Shown: positions 34,672 through 45,771, numbered from the stretch's first letter. The stretch is 64,000 nucleotides of DNA from Prochlorococcus sp. AG-442-N17 (GCA_003212375.1 QCPY01000001.1:62001-126000); one strand, 5' to 3'. A program made the numbers and translations. The notes: generated by a model from the sequence alone, not told the origin.

Positions 34672-35763
34672 GTGAATAAGAACAAAATACTAGTACCTTT
34701 AAAAAATAATTCATATGAAGTTAGAATAAAACAAGGTGTAATTAATAATATCGGTGAAGAACTAAATAAAATAGGTATTCATAAAGATAGAAAATTACTT
34801 ATAATTTCTAATAAAGAAATTTCAAAATTATTTGGTGAAAAAGTTGTCAATAATTTAAAAAAATACAATTTCCATGCCGAAATATTTAATATTAAAGCAG
34901 GAGAATCGTATAAAAATTTAGAGACTTTAAGTGATATATATAACGCCGCATTCAAAGTTGGTTTAGACAGAAATTCCTTAATGATCGCTCTTGGGGGAGG
35001 GATTGTTGGTGACGTTACTGGTTTTGCTGCTGCTACATGGTTACGAGGTATTGAATATATTCAGATACCTACAACATTATTATCTATGGTTGATTCATCG
35101 GTGGGAGGTAAAACAGCCGTCAATCATCCTAAAGGTAAAAATCTAATAGGGGCTTTTCATCAGCCAAAAGCAGTTTTTATTGACCCCGAAACCCTTTTAA
35201 CATTACCACCCAGAGAATTTAAGGCAGGCATGGCAGAAGTTATAAAATATGGAATTATAAAAGATAAAGCACTTTTTGAATATTTAGAAAATAAAGAGAA
35301 TAGAGATAAAATTCTTAACCTTGAAAATAATTCTTTAATACAAATAATCAAAAATTCAATTCAAACAAAGGCTTGTATAGTTTCTGAAGACGAAAAAGAA
35401 AATGGAATTCGAGCAATATTGAATTATGGGCACTCATTTGGACACGTTATAGAAAATTTATGTGGATATGGAGAGTTTCTACACGGTGAAGCAATCGCGA
35501 TTGGCATGAAAATTGCAGGCGATATTGCATCCGAAAAAAAATTGTGGCTAAAAGAGGATTCTTTGAAGCAAAATAAACTTATAGAAAGCTATGGTCTGCC
35601 AATACAAACTCCGAAAATCAAAAAGAATGAAGTTTTAAAAATACTAATGGGAGACAAAAAAGTACGTAATGGGAAAATGAGATTTATCTTACCTAGAGGG
35701 ATAGGAGAAGTTGATATATTTAATGATATCGAGGAATCACAATTTCTAAAATATTTCGATTAG
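34672..35763 (+). CDS. aroB: 3-dehydroquinate synthase
   Basis: The 363-residue enzyme has the NAD-binding [39 protein letters not shown], and the zinc ligands Glu in GMAEVIKYG and His in [11 protein letters not shown] and [10 protein letters not shown]. It converts DAHP to 3-dehydroquinate in the shikimate pathway. The start is GTG. Its last 4 bases overlap the end of the convergent MidA-like gene. Confidence 0.96.
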   Translation: MNKNKILVPLKNNSYEVRIKQGVINNIGEELNKIGIHKDRKLLIISNKEISKLFGEKVVNNLKKYNFHAEIFNIKAGESYKNLETLSDIYNAAFKVGLDRNSLMIALGGGIVGDVTGFAAATWLRGIEYIQIPTTLLSMVDSSVGGKTAVNHPKGKNLIGAFHQPKAVFIDPETLLTLPPREFKAGMAEVIKYGIIKDKALFEYLENKENRDKILNLENNSLIQIIKNSIQTKACIVSEDEKENGIRAILNYGHSFGHVIENLCGYGEFLHGEAIAIGMKIAGDIASEKKLWLKEDSLKQNKLIESYGLPIQTPKIKKNEVLKILMGDKKVRNGKMRFILPRGIGEVDIFNDIEESQFLKYFD

Positions 35764-36950
35764 CGAATACAACTTGAATTTATTTTAATTTTTTTATTCT
35801 TAAATTTACTAAAAATAAACCATTTAAAATCACCTAAACATATTGGATCAACTAATCTCAATAAGGCTTCTCTTCTAGAAAGAGCCTTGGAGATATCATT
35901 CTTTAATTCATTCTTAATTTCAAAAAGTCGCTCTGCTAAGCCAAGTGATAATAAAGCCTCTCCTTGTTTGACTACTCCAATAGTTTCAAAACCTAAAGTT
36001 TTCGAATCATTAATTAAAATTTCAACGCAAACATGGGAAGTTAAATCACAATTACCCGGCGACTCAAAAACATTTTCAATAATTTTTTGGTTTTTATAAG
36101 AAATTAATGTCCCATTATTATTACTTAACGAATAATATCTTTTAGCTTCTTTTGCGTAGTCAATTACGAGCAAAATTCCATTATTAATTTTTTTATAAAC
36201 TCCCTTTAACCAATTTTTGTTGTCTGTATGCCATTCCGTCGTCCATCCTTCTGGTGCATCCTTAGGTGGAATAGTAATATTTAAATTTTCCTGAGCAATA
36301 GCTATACTTTTTTTTAATTCATTTGTCATTGCAATTTCTTTAGAGATTAATCTTCCTGAATCTTTATCTATAGAAACTCCTTGACGATATAATTTACCTT
36401 TTGAATTTATTATTCTTTCTACTGGCAATGCATCAAGTACTTCATTTGCCAATATCACTCCATTAAAACTTCTATCTCCCAATTCATCTAAACTTCTCCA
36501 CACAATATCAAAGCCCAATTGTAAATATTTTTCTAATTTCTGTTTTTGTTTTCTTATCATTCCTTTATTGGGTTCAACAATAATAAAAGAAACATTTTTC
36601 AATATTTGTTTATTATTTACAATGTAATACTGAAGAATTCCACTCATAAGACTCCCATCCCCAGCTCCAAACTCAAGAACAGATAATTTTTCATCAATAC
36701 TTAATATATTTTTTATTTGTATCAACCATTCATCAATTTGTTTTGATAATAAAAAGGCAAAGTCGTCAGACATCGATGGTGATGTTACATAGTCGCCCCT
36801 AGATCCTAAATTAGCTTTTCCACTTCCATAATATCCATCATTTTGATCATTCAAAACGAAATTCATATAGTCATAAAAACTTATAGTACCTCCCATTTTT
36901 TTTATTTTTTTTATTAACCACTCTGGATTATTCGCGGGTAGGCTATTCAT
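35760..36950 (-). CDS. MidA/NDUFAF7-like SAM-dependent methyltransferase (DUF185)
   Basis: The 396-residue protein has the family features [25 protein letters not shown] (read as start region), [17 protein letters not shown], motif [13 protein letters not shown] and [13 protein letters not shown]. The mitochondrial homologue NDUFAF7 methylates an arginine of a complex I subunit. In cyanobacteria a similar role with the NDH-1 complex is possible but unproven. The start lies 31 bp from the divergent TPM-domain gene, so both promoters share that gap. Confidence 0.85.
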   Translation of the reverse strand: MNSLPANNPEWLIKKIKKMGGTISFYDYMNFVLNDQNDGYYGSGKANLGSRGDYVTSPSMSDDFAFLLSKQIDEWLIQIKNILSIDEKLSVLEFGAGDGSLMSGILQYYIVNNKQILKNVSFIIVEPNKGMIRKQKQKLEKYLQLGFDIVWRSLDELGDRSFNGVILANEVLDALPVERIINSKGKLYRQGVSIDKDSGRLISKEIAMTNELKKSIAIAQENLNITIPPKDAPEGWTTEWHTDNKNWLKGVYKKINNGILLVIDYAKEAKRYYSLSNNNGTLISYKNQKIIENVFESPGNCDLTSHVCVEILINDSKTLGFETIGVVKQGEALLSLGLAERLFEIKNELKNDISKALSRREALLRLVDPICLGDFKWFIFSKFKNKKIKINSSCIR

Positions 36951-36981
36951 CGGCGAAAATATATGAAGACAAAAAACTTTT

Positions 36982-37779
36982 ATGCCTTCAAAGATTAACT
37001 ATTTCTTAGGAATATTTCTATCTATAGTAATTTTACTTTTTAATAAACCTTCTTTAGCTATTAATAATCCAAATCTTTTACCAGAAGAAAAAACACCTGT
37101 TATTGATTTAGCTAAAACTTTAAGTTCTAAACAAAAACAATCTCTTGAGGAAAATTTAAATAACTTAGAGAAGGAAAGTGGTTGGAAAATAAAATATTTA
37201 TCTCAATTTGAAAGTGTCCCTGGAATTGCAATAAAAGATTATTGGGATTTAGATGAAACAAGTTTATTAGTAATTGCAGATCCTAGAGGAGGGAATTTAT
37301 TAAATTTTAATGTTGGTGAAGCATATTTTGCATTCATGCCAAGATTATTTTGGGTCGAACTTCAAACAAGATTTGGAAATCAATATTACGTAAAAGATCA
37401 CGGGGAAGATGGCGCAGTATTAGATGCAATTAATTCAGTAAAAATTTGCCTAGATAGAGGAGGTTGCCAAGTTGTTCCTGGATTACCAAAAGAACAATAT
37501 ATATGGACTTTATGTACTTCCATTTTAGGAGGTTTAGTTGCAGGTTTCTCTGCTGCGCCTAGAAAAGAAGGTCAAATCATATCAGTTGGATTTTTAGCTC
37601 TTCTTTCTCCTCTTTGGGGAATGCTATTTGGCATTTTTGGTTTAGCACCAATAATATCGAGAACAAGTGAATTAATACCGTTATTTAAGAATGGTCTTGC
37701 TTTTACTGCAGCAGCAATTGCAGGCTACCTATTATCTCAAACCCTATTCTCAAGATATGAGAAACCGAAAAAATATTAA
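36982..37779 (+). CDS. TPM-domain membrane protein
   Basis: The 265-residue protein has a signal or anchor helix (about 7-26) and a TPM domain (about 38-165) with VIDLAKTLSSKQKQSLEENL, GWKIKYLS and SLLVIADPRGGN. Three to four C-terminal membrane helices follow. TPM domains are found in Psb32/TLP18.3 photosystem II repair proteins and in YgcG-like proteins. A thylakoid or plasma-membrane role in photoprotection is plausible but not shown. Confidence 0.75.
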   Translation: MPSKINYFLGIFLSIVILLFNKPSLAINNPNLLPEEKTPVIDLAKTLSSKQKQSLEENLNNLEKESGWKIKYLSQFESVPGIAIKDYWDLDETSLLVIADPRGGNLLNFNVGEAYFAFMPRLFWVELQTRFGNQYYVKDHGEDGAVLDAINSVKICLDRGGCQVVPGLPKEQYIWTLCTSILGGLVAGFSAAPRKEGQIISVGFLALLSPLWGMLFGIFGLAPIISRTSELIPLFKNGLAFTAAAIAGYLLSQTLFSRYEKPKKY

Positions 37780-37790
37780 AATTTTCCATT

Positions 37791-38624
37791 TCAAAAAAGA
37801 ATTTTTTCTTCAGATATCTCTCCCAACTCTGAATACCATCGATGTGAAATATGATTCAGTTTATTCCCCATAAATTCAACCCATGAAAAATTTACTAATA
37901 GTTCACCCTTTGTATTAGTTTTGTATCTTGGAACTATCGCAGAATTCAAATAAGCTGTACCTTCTTTATCAATTTGGAACATTTTTCTAAATCCTTGATT
38001 CCTTTTCAGACGATTGTGCATATGACCAAAAATAACGAGGTCTATTTTTCTTTTTTTTTGAATTTCTGAAATAGCTAAAGCCAAATCCCTATCCCCCCAA
38101 TCACAAGAGGGTTCTTTCCAATCTTTACCACAAATACTGTTTGAATCAGATCCCAAGCCTGAAGGCCCCGCATGAGACATCAAAATAAGAGGCAAATCAT
38201 TAACAATTTTTTTTGAACACTTGATAATTTTATTAACTGACTCTTGTTCGCTTATTGGCCCATAAACAGCTCTTACCTCCTTTGAAAGAAAATAACCACC
38301 GCCCGAACTACATGGACGGGCACTTATTATATTTAATTGCTTATTAAAAATTTTTAAATCCCAAGCACAATATTTTTCTTGAAGAACCCGAATTTGTTTT
38401 AAAAGAGTCTCTCCTGAAGAATCTTTACCTCGATCATGATTCCCCAAAATCACAAAAGTGGGAATATTTAATAGATTAATCTTTTTTATTACTTTAATAC
38501 TACCTTCAGAAATATCCCCTACAAACAGAACAAGATCTGGTTTTATAAGCGATAAAATTCCAACATCCGATTCAGACCACTGACCGTGACAGTCACCAAC
38601 AATAGCAATTTTTAAATTTGTCAG
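37791..38624 (-). CDS. Calcineurin-like metallophosphoesterase (TIGR04168-like), non-standard start
   Basis: Read from a CTG at 38624 the product is about 277 residues: KIAIVGDCHGQWSESD, VLFVGDISEG, ILGNHDRGKDSS, SHAGPSG and FGHMHNRL. These are the complete metallophosphoesterase motifs. The first ordinary start, a GTG at 38453, lies inside the NHD motif and would delete the GDxH and GDxxE motifs. The frame is open back to a TAA at 38637-38639 with only ATA, ATT and CTG as candidates. CTG or ATT initiation is therefore inferred. It faces nadA. Confidence 0.75.
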   Translation of the reverse strand: MTNLKIAIVGDCHGQWSESDVGILSLIKPDLVLFVGDISEGSIKVIKKINLLNIPTFVILGNHDRGKDSSGETLLKQIRVLQEKYCAWDLKIFNKQLNIISARPCSSGGGYFLSKEVRAVYGPISEQESVNKIIKCSKKIVNDLPLILMSHAGPSGLGSDSNSICGKDWKEPSCDWGDRDLALAISEIQKKRKIDLVIFGHMHNRLKRNQGFRKMFQIDKEGTAYLNSAIVPRYKTNTKGELLVNFSWVEFMGNKLNHISHRWYSELGEISEEKILF

Positions 38625-38727
38625 AATTTTTTCTATTTAAATAGATATAATCTATAAAGATACATTGTAAATCCTGACCATTATAACTTCTACTAAAAAA
38701 CAGAAATCCATTCAAAACGAAAAAGAT

Positions 38728-39642
38728 ATGATTTCTGAAATCAAGGAGCGTTGCGCAAAAGCTAATGCGATTATTCTTGCTCATTATTATCAAGCACCAG
38801 AAATTCAAGATATTGCTGATTTTATTGGAGATTCTTTAGATCTCTCTAGGAAAGCTGCAAATAATGATGCAGATATAATAATTTTTTGTGGTGTACATTT
38901 TATGGCAGAAACAGCGAAAATACTTAGCCCAGACAAAATAGTCTTGTTACCTGATATTGATGCCGGATGTTCATTAGCTGATGATTGCCCTGCAGATGAG
39001 TTCCAAAAATTTAGGGATAAGAATCCAGATCATTTTGTCATAAGTTATATAAACTGTACTGCAGAGGTAAAAGCTCAAAGTGATTTAATATGCACTAGTA
39101 GCAATGCTGTCTCATTAGTAAAGAATATACCAAAAGATAAAAAAATAATATTTGCACCAGATCAAAATCTTGGTAGGTGGGTTCAAAAAAATTCAGGAAG
39201 AGAACTTAAACTTTGGCCTGGTAGCTGCATAGTTCACGAAACATTTAGTGAAGAAGCTTTATTAAAATTAAAATATCAAAATCCCAATGCAAAAGTAATA
39301 GCTCATCCTGAGTGTAGTCAAAATTTGTTATTACTTTCAGATTTTATTGGTTCAACAAGTAAATTATTAGATTTCGTCAGCAATGATGACTCTGATACTT
39401 TTATTGTTCTTACCGAACCTGGGATAATTCATCAAATGAAAAAAGAAGAACCTAATAAGAAATTTATTGAAGTCCCAGATATTGATGGATGTAAATGTAA
39501 TGAATGTCCATATATGAAATTGAATACTTTAGAAAAAATTTTAGATTGTTTAAAAAATAATTCCCCCTCAATTGAATTGGAACCCGAAATAATTAAAAAG
39601 GCTTACAAGCCAATAAAAAGGATGCTAGATATGAGCATCTAA
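38728..39642 (+). CDS. nadA: Quinolinate synthase A
   Basis: The 304-residue enzyme has [45 protein letters not shown] and CKCNECPYM, which provide the Cys ligands of its [4Fe-4S] cluster. It condenses iminoaspartate and dihydroxyacetone phosphate for NAD synthesis. The ATG at 38728 gives a slightly short N-terminus; the frame is open upstream to 38671 with no ATG, GTG or TTG, so a longer non-AUG form is possible. Confidence 0.94.
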   Translation: MISEIKERCAKANAIILAHYYQAPEIQDIADFIGDSLDLSRKAANNDADIIIFCGVHFMAETAKILSPDKIVLLPDIDAGCSLADDCPADEFQKFRDKNPDHFVISYINCTAEVKAQSDLICTSSNAVSLVKNIPKDKKIIFAPDQNLGRWVQKNSGRELKLWPGSCIVHETFSEEALLKLKYQNPNAKVIAHPECSQNLLLLSDFIGSTSKLLDFVSNDDSDTFIVLTEPGIIHQMKKEEPNKKFIEVPDIDGCKCNECPYMKLNTLEKILDCLKNNSPSIELEPEIIKKAYKPIKRMLDMSI

Positions 39643-40973
39643 TATAGCGAATAAACGAGATCTTTATTTTTCTTTTTAAATACCTCTGACAAATTTACAG
39701 AATCAGGTTCAAACCGGCTTACTAAATTTGTCGTTCTAATAATCTTAATAAGTTCTTCCTCTCCTGTTCTATATTGCTTATCTTTTCTAGTGCCTACTTC
39801 TCTCGGAAGTATTAAATTAGAGTTCATTCTTACTTCTATATCTGGCTTAATACCAAACTTATTTATATCTGTTCCATTAGGAGTTAAGTACTTGGCTACT
39901 GTAACTGTTAACCCTGAACCATCAACCAAAGTTCGCATAGACTGAACAAGGCCTTTGCCAAAAGTTTTCTTTCCAACTAATTTACCTCTATTGTTATCTT
40001 TAATTGCTCCAGAAACAATTTCACTCGCACTCGCTGAACCTTCGTTAACAAGTACAATTAAAGGTTTTTTTGTTAAAGCCTTACCATTTCCTCTTTTTGT
40101 TTCTTTCAAACCATCTTTAGATAAAGTACTTACGATTACGCCTTTATCAATAAAATGACGAGAAATATCAATACTTGATTCTAATAAACCTCCAGGATTA
40201 CTTCTTAAATCGAGAACATATCCAGAAACATTTTTTACTTCAAGTTCCTTTAGAGTTTCTCGCATCTCTTTTGATGCATTTGCATTAAATTGTTTTATTC
40301 TCACGTAACCAATTAAAAAACCATCTTTAGTTTGATTTATTTTGCTTGTCACTGATTTTATTTCTATCCTTTCTCTAGATAAAGACTTATAAAAAGAATT
40401 TCCATTTCTTAAAATTTCAAGCTTTACTTTTGTCCCTTGTTTCCCTCTTATTAACTTAACTGCATCCTCAATATTCATACCCTTAGTAGAAACATTATCA
40501 ATTGATAAAATTTTATCTCTCGATTTAATCCCAGCTTCATAAGCAGGAGTACCTTCTATAGGAGAGATTATTATCAAATCATCAGACTCTTTATCTTTAA
40601 CAATTTGTATCCCCACCCCAGTCAATTCTCCAGAAGTATCTATTCTCATTTGATTAAATTCTTTTGGATCTAAAAATCTTGTATAAGGGTCATTTAAATT
40701 TGAAAGCATATCTCTAATAGCATCGTAAGCTTCATCACTATTTGAATATTTTTTTGCTAAAAAGTCTTTTCTTACATTAATCCAATATGAACGTTCAAAT
40801 TTTCCATCCGAATCAAGAAAGTCTCTGTATACAATTTGCCAAACATGATCAATAACCTCTTTATAGTTATTTTCTAAAATTGTCGCCTTTGTATAATCAC
40901 TTATTATTATTCCTGAAAAAGTAGTTGCTATTAGTAGGACAAATTGCTTTTTAAATAATTTTTTTACATTCAA
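39639..40973 (-). CDS. ctpA: Carboxyl-terminal processing protease
   Basis: The 444-residue S41 peptidase has an N-terminal signal or anchor (about 9-27) and a PDZ domain (about 100-190, [18 protein letters not shown]). The catalytic Ser is in [11 protein letters not shown] and Lys in [11 protein letters not shown]. CtpA-type proteases mature the D1 precursor of photosystem II in the lumen; several paralogues exist, so the precise member is uncertain. Its end overlaps nadA by 4 bp. Confidence 0.9.
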   Translation of the reverse strand: MNVKKLFKKQFVLLIATTFSGIIISDYTKATILENNYKEVIDHVWQIVYRDFLDSDGKFERSYWINVRKDFLAKKYSNSDEAYDAIRDMLSNLNDPYTRFLDPKEFNQMRIDTSGELTGVGIQIVKDKESDDLIIISPIEGTPAYEAGIKSRDKILSIDNVSTKGMNIEDAVKLIRGKQGTKVKLEILRNGNSFYKSLSRERIEIKSVTSKINQTKDGFLIGYVRIKQFNANASKEMRETLKELEVKNVSGYVLDLRSNPGGLLESSIDISRHFIDKGVIVSTLSKDGLKETKRGNGKALTKKPLIVLVNEGSASASEIVSGAIKDNNRGKLVGKKTFGKGLVQSMRTLVDGSGLTVTVAKYLTPNGTDINKFGIKPDIEVRMNSNLILPREVGTRKDKQYRTGEEELIKIIRTTNLVSRFEPDSVNLSEVFKKKNKDLVYSLY

Positions 40974-41027
40974 AGGTCTTTACTCGGCATTAGATTTTAT
41001 TAATTAAATTATAAATTAAAAATTTGT

Positions 41028-42245
41028 TTATGGATCTATCCATTTCCCATCATCTTTAATAAGTCGAATTAAAGCGTCAACCCCTTCATCCTCAGGCACT
41101 CTTTTAATCTCTTCTTTTCTTCTGTAAAGAGCAATAGTCCCTTTTCCTTTTCCTACATAGCCGTAATCAGCATCTGCCATTTCTCCAGGACCATTTACTA
41201 TACATCCCATAATCGCGATATCTAAACCTGTCAAGTGGGAAGTAGCGTTTCTAACTTTGTCTACAACTTCCTCAAGATTAAAAAGAGTTCTTCCGCAGCT
41301 GGGACAACTGATATATTCAACCATTGTTTTTCTGAGTCCTAAAGATTGCAAAATTGAATAGCAAACTGGTATTTCCTTTTCTGGAGCTTCTGTTAAAGAA
41401 ACCCTGATAGTATCTCCTAATCCCTCTGCCAAAAGCGTTCCTATTCCAGCAGTACTTTTAATCCTTCCATAATCACCGTCTCCAGCTTCAGTCACTCCTA
41501 AATGTAAAGGATAGTTATATCCTTCTGAGTCAAGCCTATCTGCGATCATTCTGTAAGCTGCCATCATGACTGGAGCTCTGGAAGCTTTCATAGAAATAAT
41601 TATGTTATGAAAATCAAGCTCATCACAAATTTTGACGAACTCCATCGCAGATTCTGTCATACCTAATGGCGTATCTCCATAAGTAAAAAGCATCCTCTCA
41701 GATAGAGAGCCATGATTAACTCCAATCCTTAGTGCTTTGTTTTCAGCCTTTAAAACTTCAACTAAAGGGGTAAATCTTTTAAGTATTGTTTGTTTAATAG
41801 TTTCAAATTCAACATCTGTATATTCAGTTCTTGTAGGGTCTGATTTTTCAAACACAAACAATCCAGGATTAATCCTTACTTTATCAACATGTTTTGCAAC
41901 CTCCATTGCAATTTTCATGCCATTATGGTGAACATCAGCTACCAAGGGTGTGTTGATATTATTTTCTAATAATTTTGCTTTTATATCTCCTACTGCTTTT
42001 GCGTGTGCTAAAGAAGGGACAGTTAATCTTACTATTTCACAACCTACATCATGAAGTCTCTTGATAGCTAAGTAAGCATTGTCGACATTCATAGTATCTT
42101 CATTTATCATCGATTGCACTCTTACTGGATAATCACTTCCAATAGCTACATTACCAACCATTACTGTTCTAGTAATCCTTCTCTCAATATGAGTTGAATA
42201 TCTTTTGGAGAGACTATTAACCTCTTTTGATTGAGTTAATGACAT
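41028..42245 (-). CDS. ispG: 4-hydroxy-3-methylbut-2-enyl-diphosphate synthase
   Basis: The 405-residue enzyme has the N-terminal TIM-barrel features ([28 protein letters not shown]) and the cluster region [15 protein letters not shown] plus GCIVNGPGE. IspG performs the reductive step from MEcPP to HMBPP in the MEP isoprenoid pathway, using ferredoxin in cyanobacteria. Length and motifs are complete. Confidence 0.96.
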   Translation of the reverse strand: MSLTQSKEVNSLSKRYSTHIERRITRTVMVGNVAIGSDYPVRVQSMINEDTMNVDNAYLAIKRLHDVGCEIVRLTVPSLAHAKAVGDIKAKLLENNINTPLVADVHHNGMKIAMEVAKHVDKVRINPGLFVFEKSDPTRTEYTDVEFETIKQTILKRFTPLVEVLKAENKALRIGVNHGSLSERMLFTYGDTPLGMTESAMEFVKICDELDFHNIIISMKASRAPVMMAAYRMIADRLDSEGYNYPLHLGVTEAGDGDYGRIKSTAGIGTLLAEGLGDTIRVSLTEAPEKEIPVCYSILQSLGLRKTMVEYISCPSCGRTLFNLEEVVDKVRNATSHLTGLDIAIMGCIVNGPGEMADADYGYVGKGKGTIALYRRKEEIKRVPEDEGVDALIRLIKDDGKWIDP

Positions 42246-42279
42246 TAAAATTTTTGATATTCAAAAAGGATTCACTAAA

Positions 42280-42783
42280 TTATACGGCATATAGTTTACC
42301 ACTTACATTATCTAAGTCCTTTAATGTTAGTTGGTAAGGTTTATTAATTTCTTTTGAAGGAAATCTCAACAAATAAGATGGATGAAAAATTACCATAATT
42401 TCTCTCCCATCTTTCTTAATCCATTGACCTCTTAAATTACTTATGGGATCTTTAACTTCTAAAATAGCTCTCATAGCTGTCGAACCAGTAAGCAATATAA
42501 ATTTTGGATCAACTAGCTTTATTTGTTGTAATAACCAAGGTTTATGAATATTAATTTCTTTAGCAGTGGGTTTTCTATTATTTGGTGGACGACATTTAAT
42601 TACATTACAAAAATAAACATCCTCCTTATAGTCAATCCCTGTTTTTATCAATAATTCGTTTAATAACTTACCGGATTTTCCTACATATGGTTTTCCTTCT
42701 AAGTCTTCCTGTGCTCCAGGAGCCTCACCAATTATTAACAAATCTGCAAATACACTTCCACGCCCAATGACTAACCTTTTCAC
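42280..42783 (-). CDS. Uracil-DNA glycosylase, family 4-like, lacking Fe-S ligands
   Basis: The 167-residue protein has motif A GEAPGAQEDLEGKPYVGKSG and motif B HPSYLLR of family 4 uracil-DNA glycosylases. Typical members hold a [4Fe-4S] cluster with four Cys: an N-terminal CxxC, one in KCRPP and one about 15 residues later. Here translation starts (GTG) after the place of the CxxC, KCRPPNNRKP keeps one, and the last is His (INIHKPWL). Upstream is in-frame stopped without Cys. The enzyme may work without the cluster, or be altered in function. Confidence 0.82.
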   Translation of the reverse strand: MKRLVIGRGSVFADLLIIGEAPGAQEDLEGKPYVGKSGKLLNELLIKTGIDYKEDVYFCNVIKCRPPNNRKPTAKEINIHKPWLLQQIKLVDPKFILLTGSTAMRAILEVKDPISNLRGQWIKKDGREIMVIFHPSYLLRFPSKEINKPYQLTLKDLDNVSGKLYAV

Positions 42784-42944
42784 AAATAATAAAACATAGA
42801 TATTTTTTATCTTAAGAACTCAAAACATGAAAATAAAATAGATTAAGAAAATGAACTAAATTAAACCATTATGTGATACTTTTACTTATTGTAAATTTAT
42901 GCATTTGTCATTATTAAAAGTCATATTTGAAAAGTTATAAGTCA

Positions 42945-44123
42945 ATGAGTCAAGTTAATTTATCTCAACGGGTACTTTCAATTGAGCCTTCTCTTACACT
43001 GCAGATAAGTGCCAAAGCAAATCAATTATCTGCAGAAGGAGTAGATATTTGCAATTTAAGTGCAGGAGAACCTGACTTTAGTGCCCCAAAAGAAGTTATA
43101 GAAGCTACAAGTAAAGCTATATTTGATGGATTTACAAAGTACGGGCCCGCAGCGGGCAATTTAGATCTCCGAAAAGCAATTGCAAATAAACTACAAATTC
43201 AAAAAAATTTAAATATTGAATTTGAAAATGTAATGGTCACAAATGGCGCTAAGCAAGCAATATATAATCTTTTCCAAGTTTTGTTAAATGCTGGAGACGA
43301 AGTTATTATTCCTTCTCCATACTGGTTAAGTTATCCCCAGATGGTTAGGTTGGCTGGTGGAAAGCCAATCTTTACAAATTCTTCTGCTGAAGATGGATTT
43401 AAAATAAATATAAAAGACTTGAAGTCTAAAATCTCCTCAAAAACTAAATTTATAATTATTAATTCTCCCAATAACCCTACTGGAAGAGTTATGTCAAAGG
43501 AAGAATTATTGCAAATTGCCAATTTAGCAAGAGAACATCCAAATATCAATATTCTTTCTGATGAGATTTACGAGCTAATCCTTAAAAAAGAATTTAAACA
43601 CCACAGTTTATCTTCATTAGCAAATGACTTAAAAGATAGGATTTTTATAATAAATGGGTTTGCGAAAGGATGGGCTATGACTGGCTGGAGGATAGGTTAT
43701 TTAGTAGGTCACAAAGATGTAATCAAAGCATCTTCAGCATTACAAAGTCAAAGTACAAGTAATGTTTGCTCTTTTGTTCAAAAAGGTGCTTTAGAGGCTT
43801 TAAAAATTAAAAATGAATTTTTCTCAATGATAAATTGCCATTATGATCAAAGAAGAAGTCTTCTCTATGAGGGCCTTAAGAAGATAAACGGGATTTATAT
43901 TGAAGAACCGAATGGGGCATTTTACGCATTTCCAAGATTACCTAACTCCTCAATAACTTCTGTTGATTTCTGCAATAAAGCTATTCAAGATTACGGATTA
44001 GTTGTTGTACCTGGAAAAGCATTTGGGGCTGATCAATGTATTAGGATATCTTGTGCAGCTTCGGAGATTAAAATAAAAGATGGATTAGAAAGATTTGAAA
44101 AAGCGATCTCTGAATATTATTGA
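42945..44123 (+). CDS. aspC: Class I aminotransferase (aspartate aminotransferase-like)
   Basis: From the ATG at 42945 the product is 392 residues (MSQVNLSQRVLSIEPSLTLQ and onward). It has GPAAGNLDLRKAI, SPNNPTGRVM, the PLP lysine in NGFAKGWAMTGWRIGYL and a C-terminal RISCAAS Arg. This is the aspartate or prephenate aminotransferase subgroup Ib; which substrate is favoured cannot be told. A TTG at 42927 would add six residues. Confidence 0.88.
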   Translation: MSQVNLSQRVLSIEPSLTLQISAKANQLSAEGVDICNLSAGEPDFSAPKEVIEATSKAIFDGFTKYGPAAGNLDLRKAIANKLQIQKNLNIEFENVMVTNGAKQAIYNLFQVLLNAGDEVIIPSPYWLSYPQMVRLAGGKPIFTNSSAEDGFKINIKDLKSKISSKTKFIIINSPNNPTGRVMSKEELLQIANLAREHPNINILSDEIYELILKKEFKHHSLSSLANDLKDRIFIINGFAKGWAMTGWRIGYLVGHKDVIKASSALQSQSTSNVCSFVQKGALEALKIKNEFFSMINCHYDQRRSLLYEGLKKINGIYIEEPNGAFYAFPRLPNSSITSVDFCNKAIQDYGLVVVPGKAFGADQCIRISCAASEIKIKDGLERFEKAISEYY

Positions 44124-44136
44124 TTATCAACTAGTT

Positions 44137-45030
44137 ATGTTGAATTTAAAAAATCTCATATTAAGTACATCTCTATTATTTTCTATTTTTTCATCACCTG
44201 TATTTTCAAATCCCAAAGTTTTAAAAGTTGGAGCAATACCTGATCAAAACCAAGATATTTTGGACAAAAGATTTAATTTATTTTCAAAAGAATTATCCAA
44301 ACAATTGGATGTAGAAGTTAAATACATTCCTGTTATTAATTATGTTGCAGCAGTAACTGGATTTAGAACTAAAGATTTAGATTTAGTTTGGTTTGGCGGT
44401 TTATCAGGAGTTCAAGCAAGATTACAGTCTCCTAATTCAATTGTCATAGCTCAAAGAGATATTGATAAGGAATTTAAAAGTGTTTTTATAGTAAACAAAA
44501 ATTTAGAGCTTAACCCAATTTCAAACATTAAAGGACTTAAAAAACTAAAGAATTTAAGATTTACTTTTGGCTCTGAAAACTCAACTTCTGGAAGATTAAT
44601 GCCAGAATATTTTTTAAATCAAGCAGGGATAGAGATTAAAGATTTTAAAGGAAAGAAAGCAGGTTTTAGTGGGAGTCATGATGCCACTATAGCTTTAGTT
44701 AATAGTGGGGCATTTGATGTTGGAGCTTTAAATAAACAAGTTTGGGAAAACAATTTTAAAAATAATTCCAAAAGAACAAGTAATTTAAAATTATTCTGGA
44801 TCACCCCAGAATATGTTGACTATCATTGGTTAGCTCAAGGGGATCTTGACAATAGATTCGGGGAAGGGTTTATAAAACAACTTAAATCAGTAATTCTTAA
44901 CTTAGATATAAATCAAAAATCGCATAAACAGATATTAGATATGTTCAACGCAAAAAGATTTATAAATGCAGAAGCAAAACAGTATAAAAATATTGAGGAC
45001 ATCGGGAGGAAATTAAATAAAATTAGATGA
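44137..45030 (+). CDS. phnD: Phosphonate/phosphite ABC transporter substrate-binding protein
   Basis: From the ATG at 44137 the 297-residue product has a signal peptide (MLNLKNLILSTSLLFSIFSS, then PVFS). The PhnD-type fold follows with KVGAIPDQNQ, VWFGGLSGVQA, STSGRLMPEYFL, GSHDATIALVNSGAFDVGAL and PEYVDYHWLA. In Prochlorococcus related PhnD1 proteins bind phosphite and methylphosphonate. It begins 13 bp after aspC, but the functional unit is phnD-phnC-phnE. The upstream in-frame ATG at 44095 is unlikely. Confidence 0.88.
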   Translation: MLNLKNLILSTSLLFSIFSSPVFSNPKVLKVGAIPDQNQDILDKRFNLFSKELSKQLDVEVKYIPVINYVAAVTGFRTKDLDLVWFGGLSGVQARLQSPNSIVIAQRDIDKEFKSVFIVNKNLELNPISNIKGLKKLKNLRFTFGSENSTSGRLMPEYFLNQAGIEIKDFKGKKAGFSGSHDATIALVNSGAFDVGALNKQVWENNFKNNSKRTSNLKLFWITPEYVDYHWLAQGDLDNRFGEGFIKQLKSVILNLDINQKSHKQILDMFNAKRFINAEAKQYKNIEDIGRKLNKIR

Positions 45031-45767
45031 ATAATACTATCTTAGAATTAAAAAATATATCTTATAAATACAAAAATAATCTGATCCTGAATAAAGTAAA
45101 TTTAAAAATAAATTCAGGGGAGAAAATTGCACTTTTAGGTAAAAGCGGATCAGGAAAAACAACTCTTATATCAGTGCTTAATGGCACTATAAAGCCTACT
45201 CAAGGTGAAGTTAAATTATTCAATAAAAGTTTCGATGAATTGGATAGAAAGCAGAAACGAAAGATAACAACTATTTGGCAAGATTTAAGACTAATAGAAG
45301 ATCTCTCAGCAGAACAAAATGTTAACTGTGGACTACTAGCGGAAAACAATTTTTATTTCGCTATTAAAAATTTGCTAAATATATGTTCCTTTAATAAGGC
45401 GCATAAATATATGCAATTATGTAGACTTCATAACTCTATTTACGACAAAAAAATCAGAAAACTATCTGGGGGACAAAAACAAAGGGTGGCTATAGCTAGA
45501 TCATTAATTCAAGGAGCGCATATTTTACTTGCAGATGAGCCTTTTAATAATTTAGATCCTAAATTGATAACAACAATTAAAAACCTACTACTAGAAAATG
45601 TAGATAAAAATAATACAAAAAAATCCCCAAAAACAACATTAGTTTCATTACATAGATTAGATTTTCTTAACGATTTCGATAAAGTTATTGGAATAAGGGA
45701 TGGTAAAATTTTTTTTAATATTAAGAGAACTAACTTAAAGCAGCTTCATTTAGACAAAATATATTAA
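45027..45767 (+). CDS. phnC: Phosphonate/phosphite ABC transporter ATP-binding protein
   Basis: The 246-residue ATPase has Walker [10 protein letters not shown], signature LSGGQKQR, Walker B HILLADEPFNNLD and an H-loop in SLHRLDFL. It overlaps phnD by 4 bp (ATGA) and precedes phnE by 4 bp, so it energises the same importer. Length is usual. Confidence 0.9.
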   Translation: MNNTILELKNISYKYKNNLILNKVNLKINSGEKIALLGKSGSGKTTLISVLNGTIKPTQGEVKLFNKSFDELDRKQKRKITTIWQDLRLIEDLSAEQNVNCGLLAENNFYFAIKNLLNICSFNKAHKYMQLCRLHNSIYDKKIRKLSGGQKQRVAIARSLIQGAHILLADEPFNNLDPKLITTIKNLLLENVDKNNTKKSPKTTLVSLHRLDFLNDFDKVIGIRDGKIFFNIKRTNLKQLHLDKIY

Positions 45768-45771
45768 TTAG

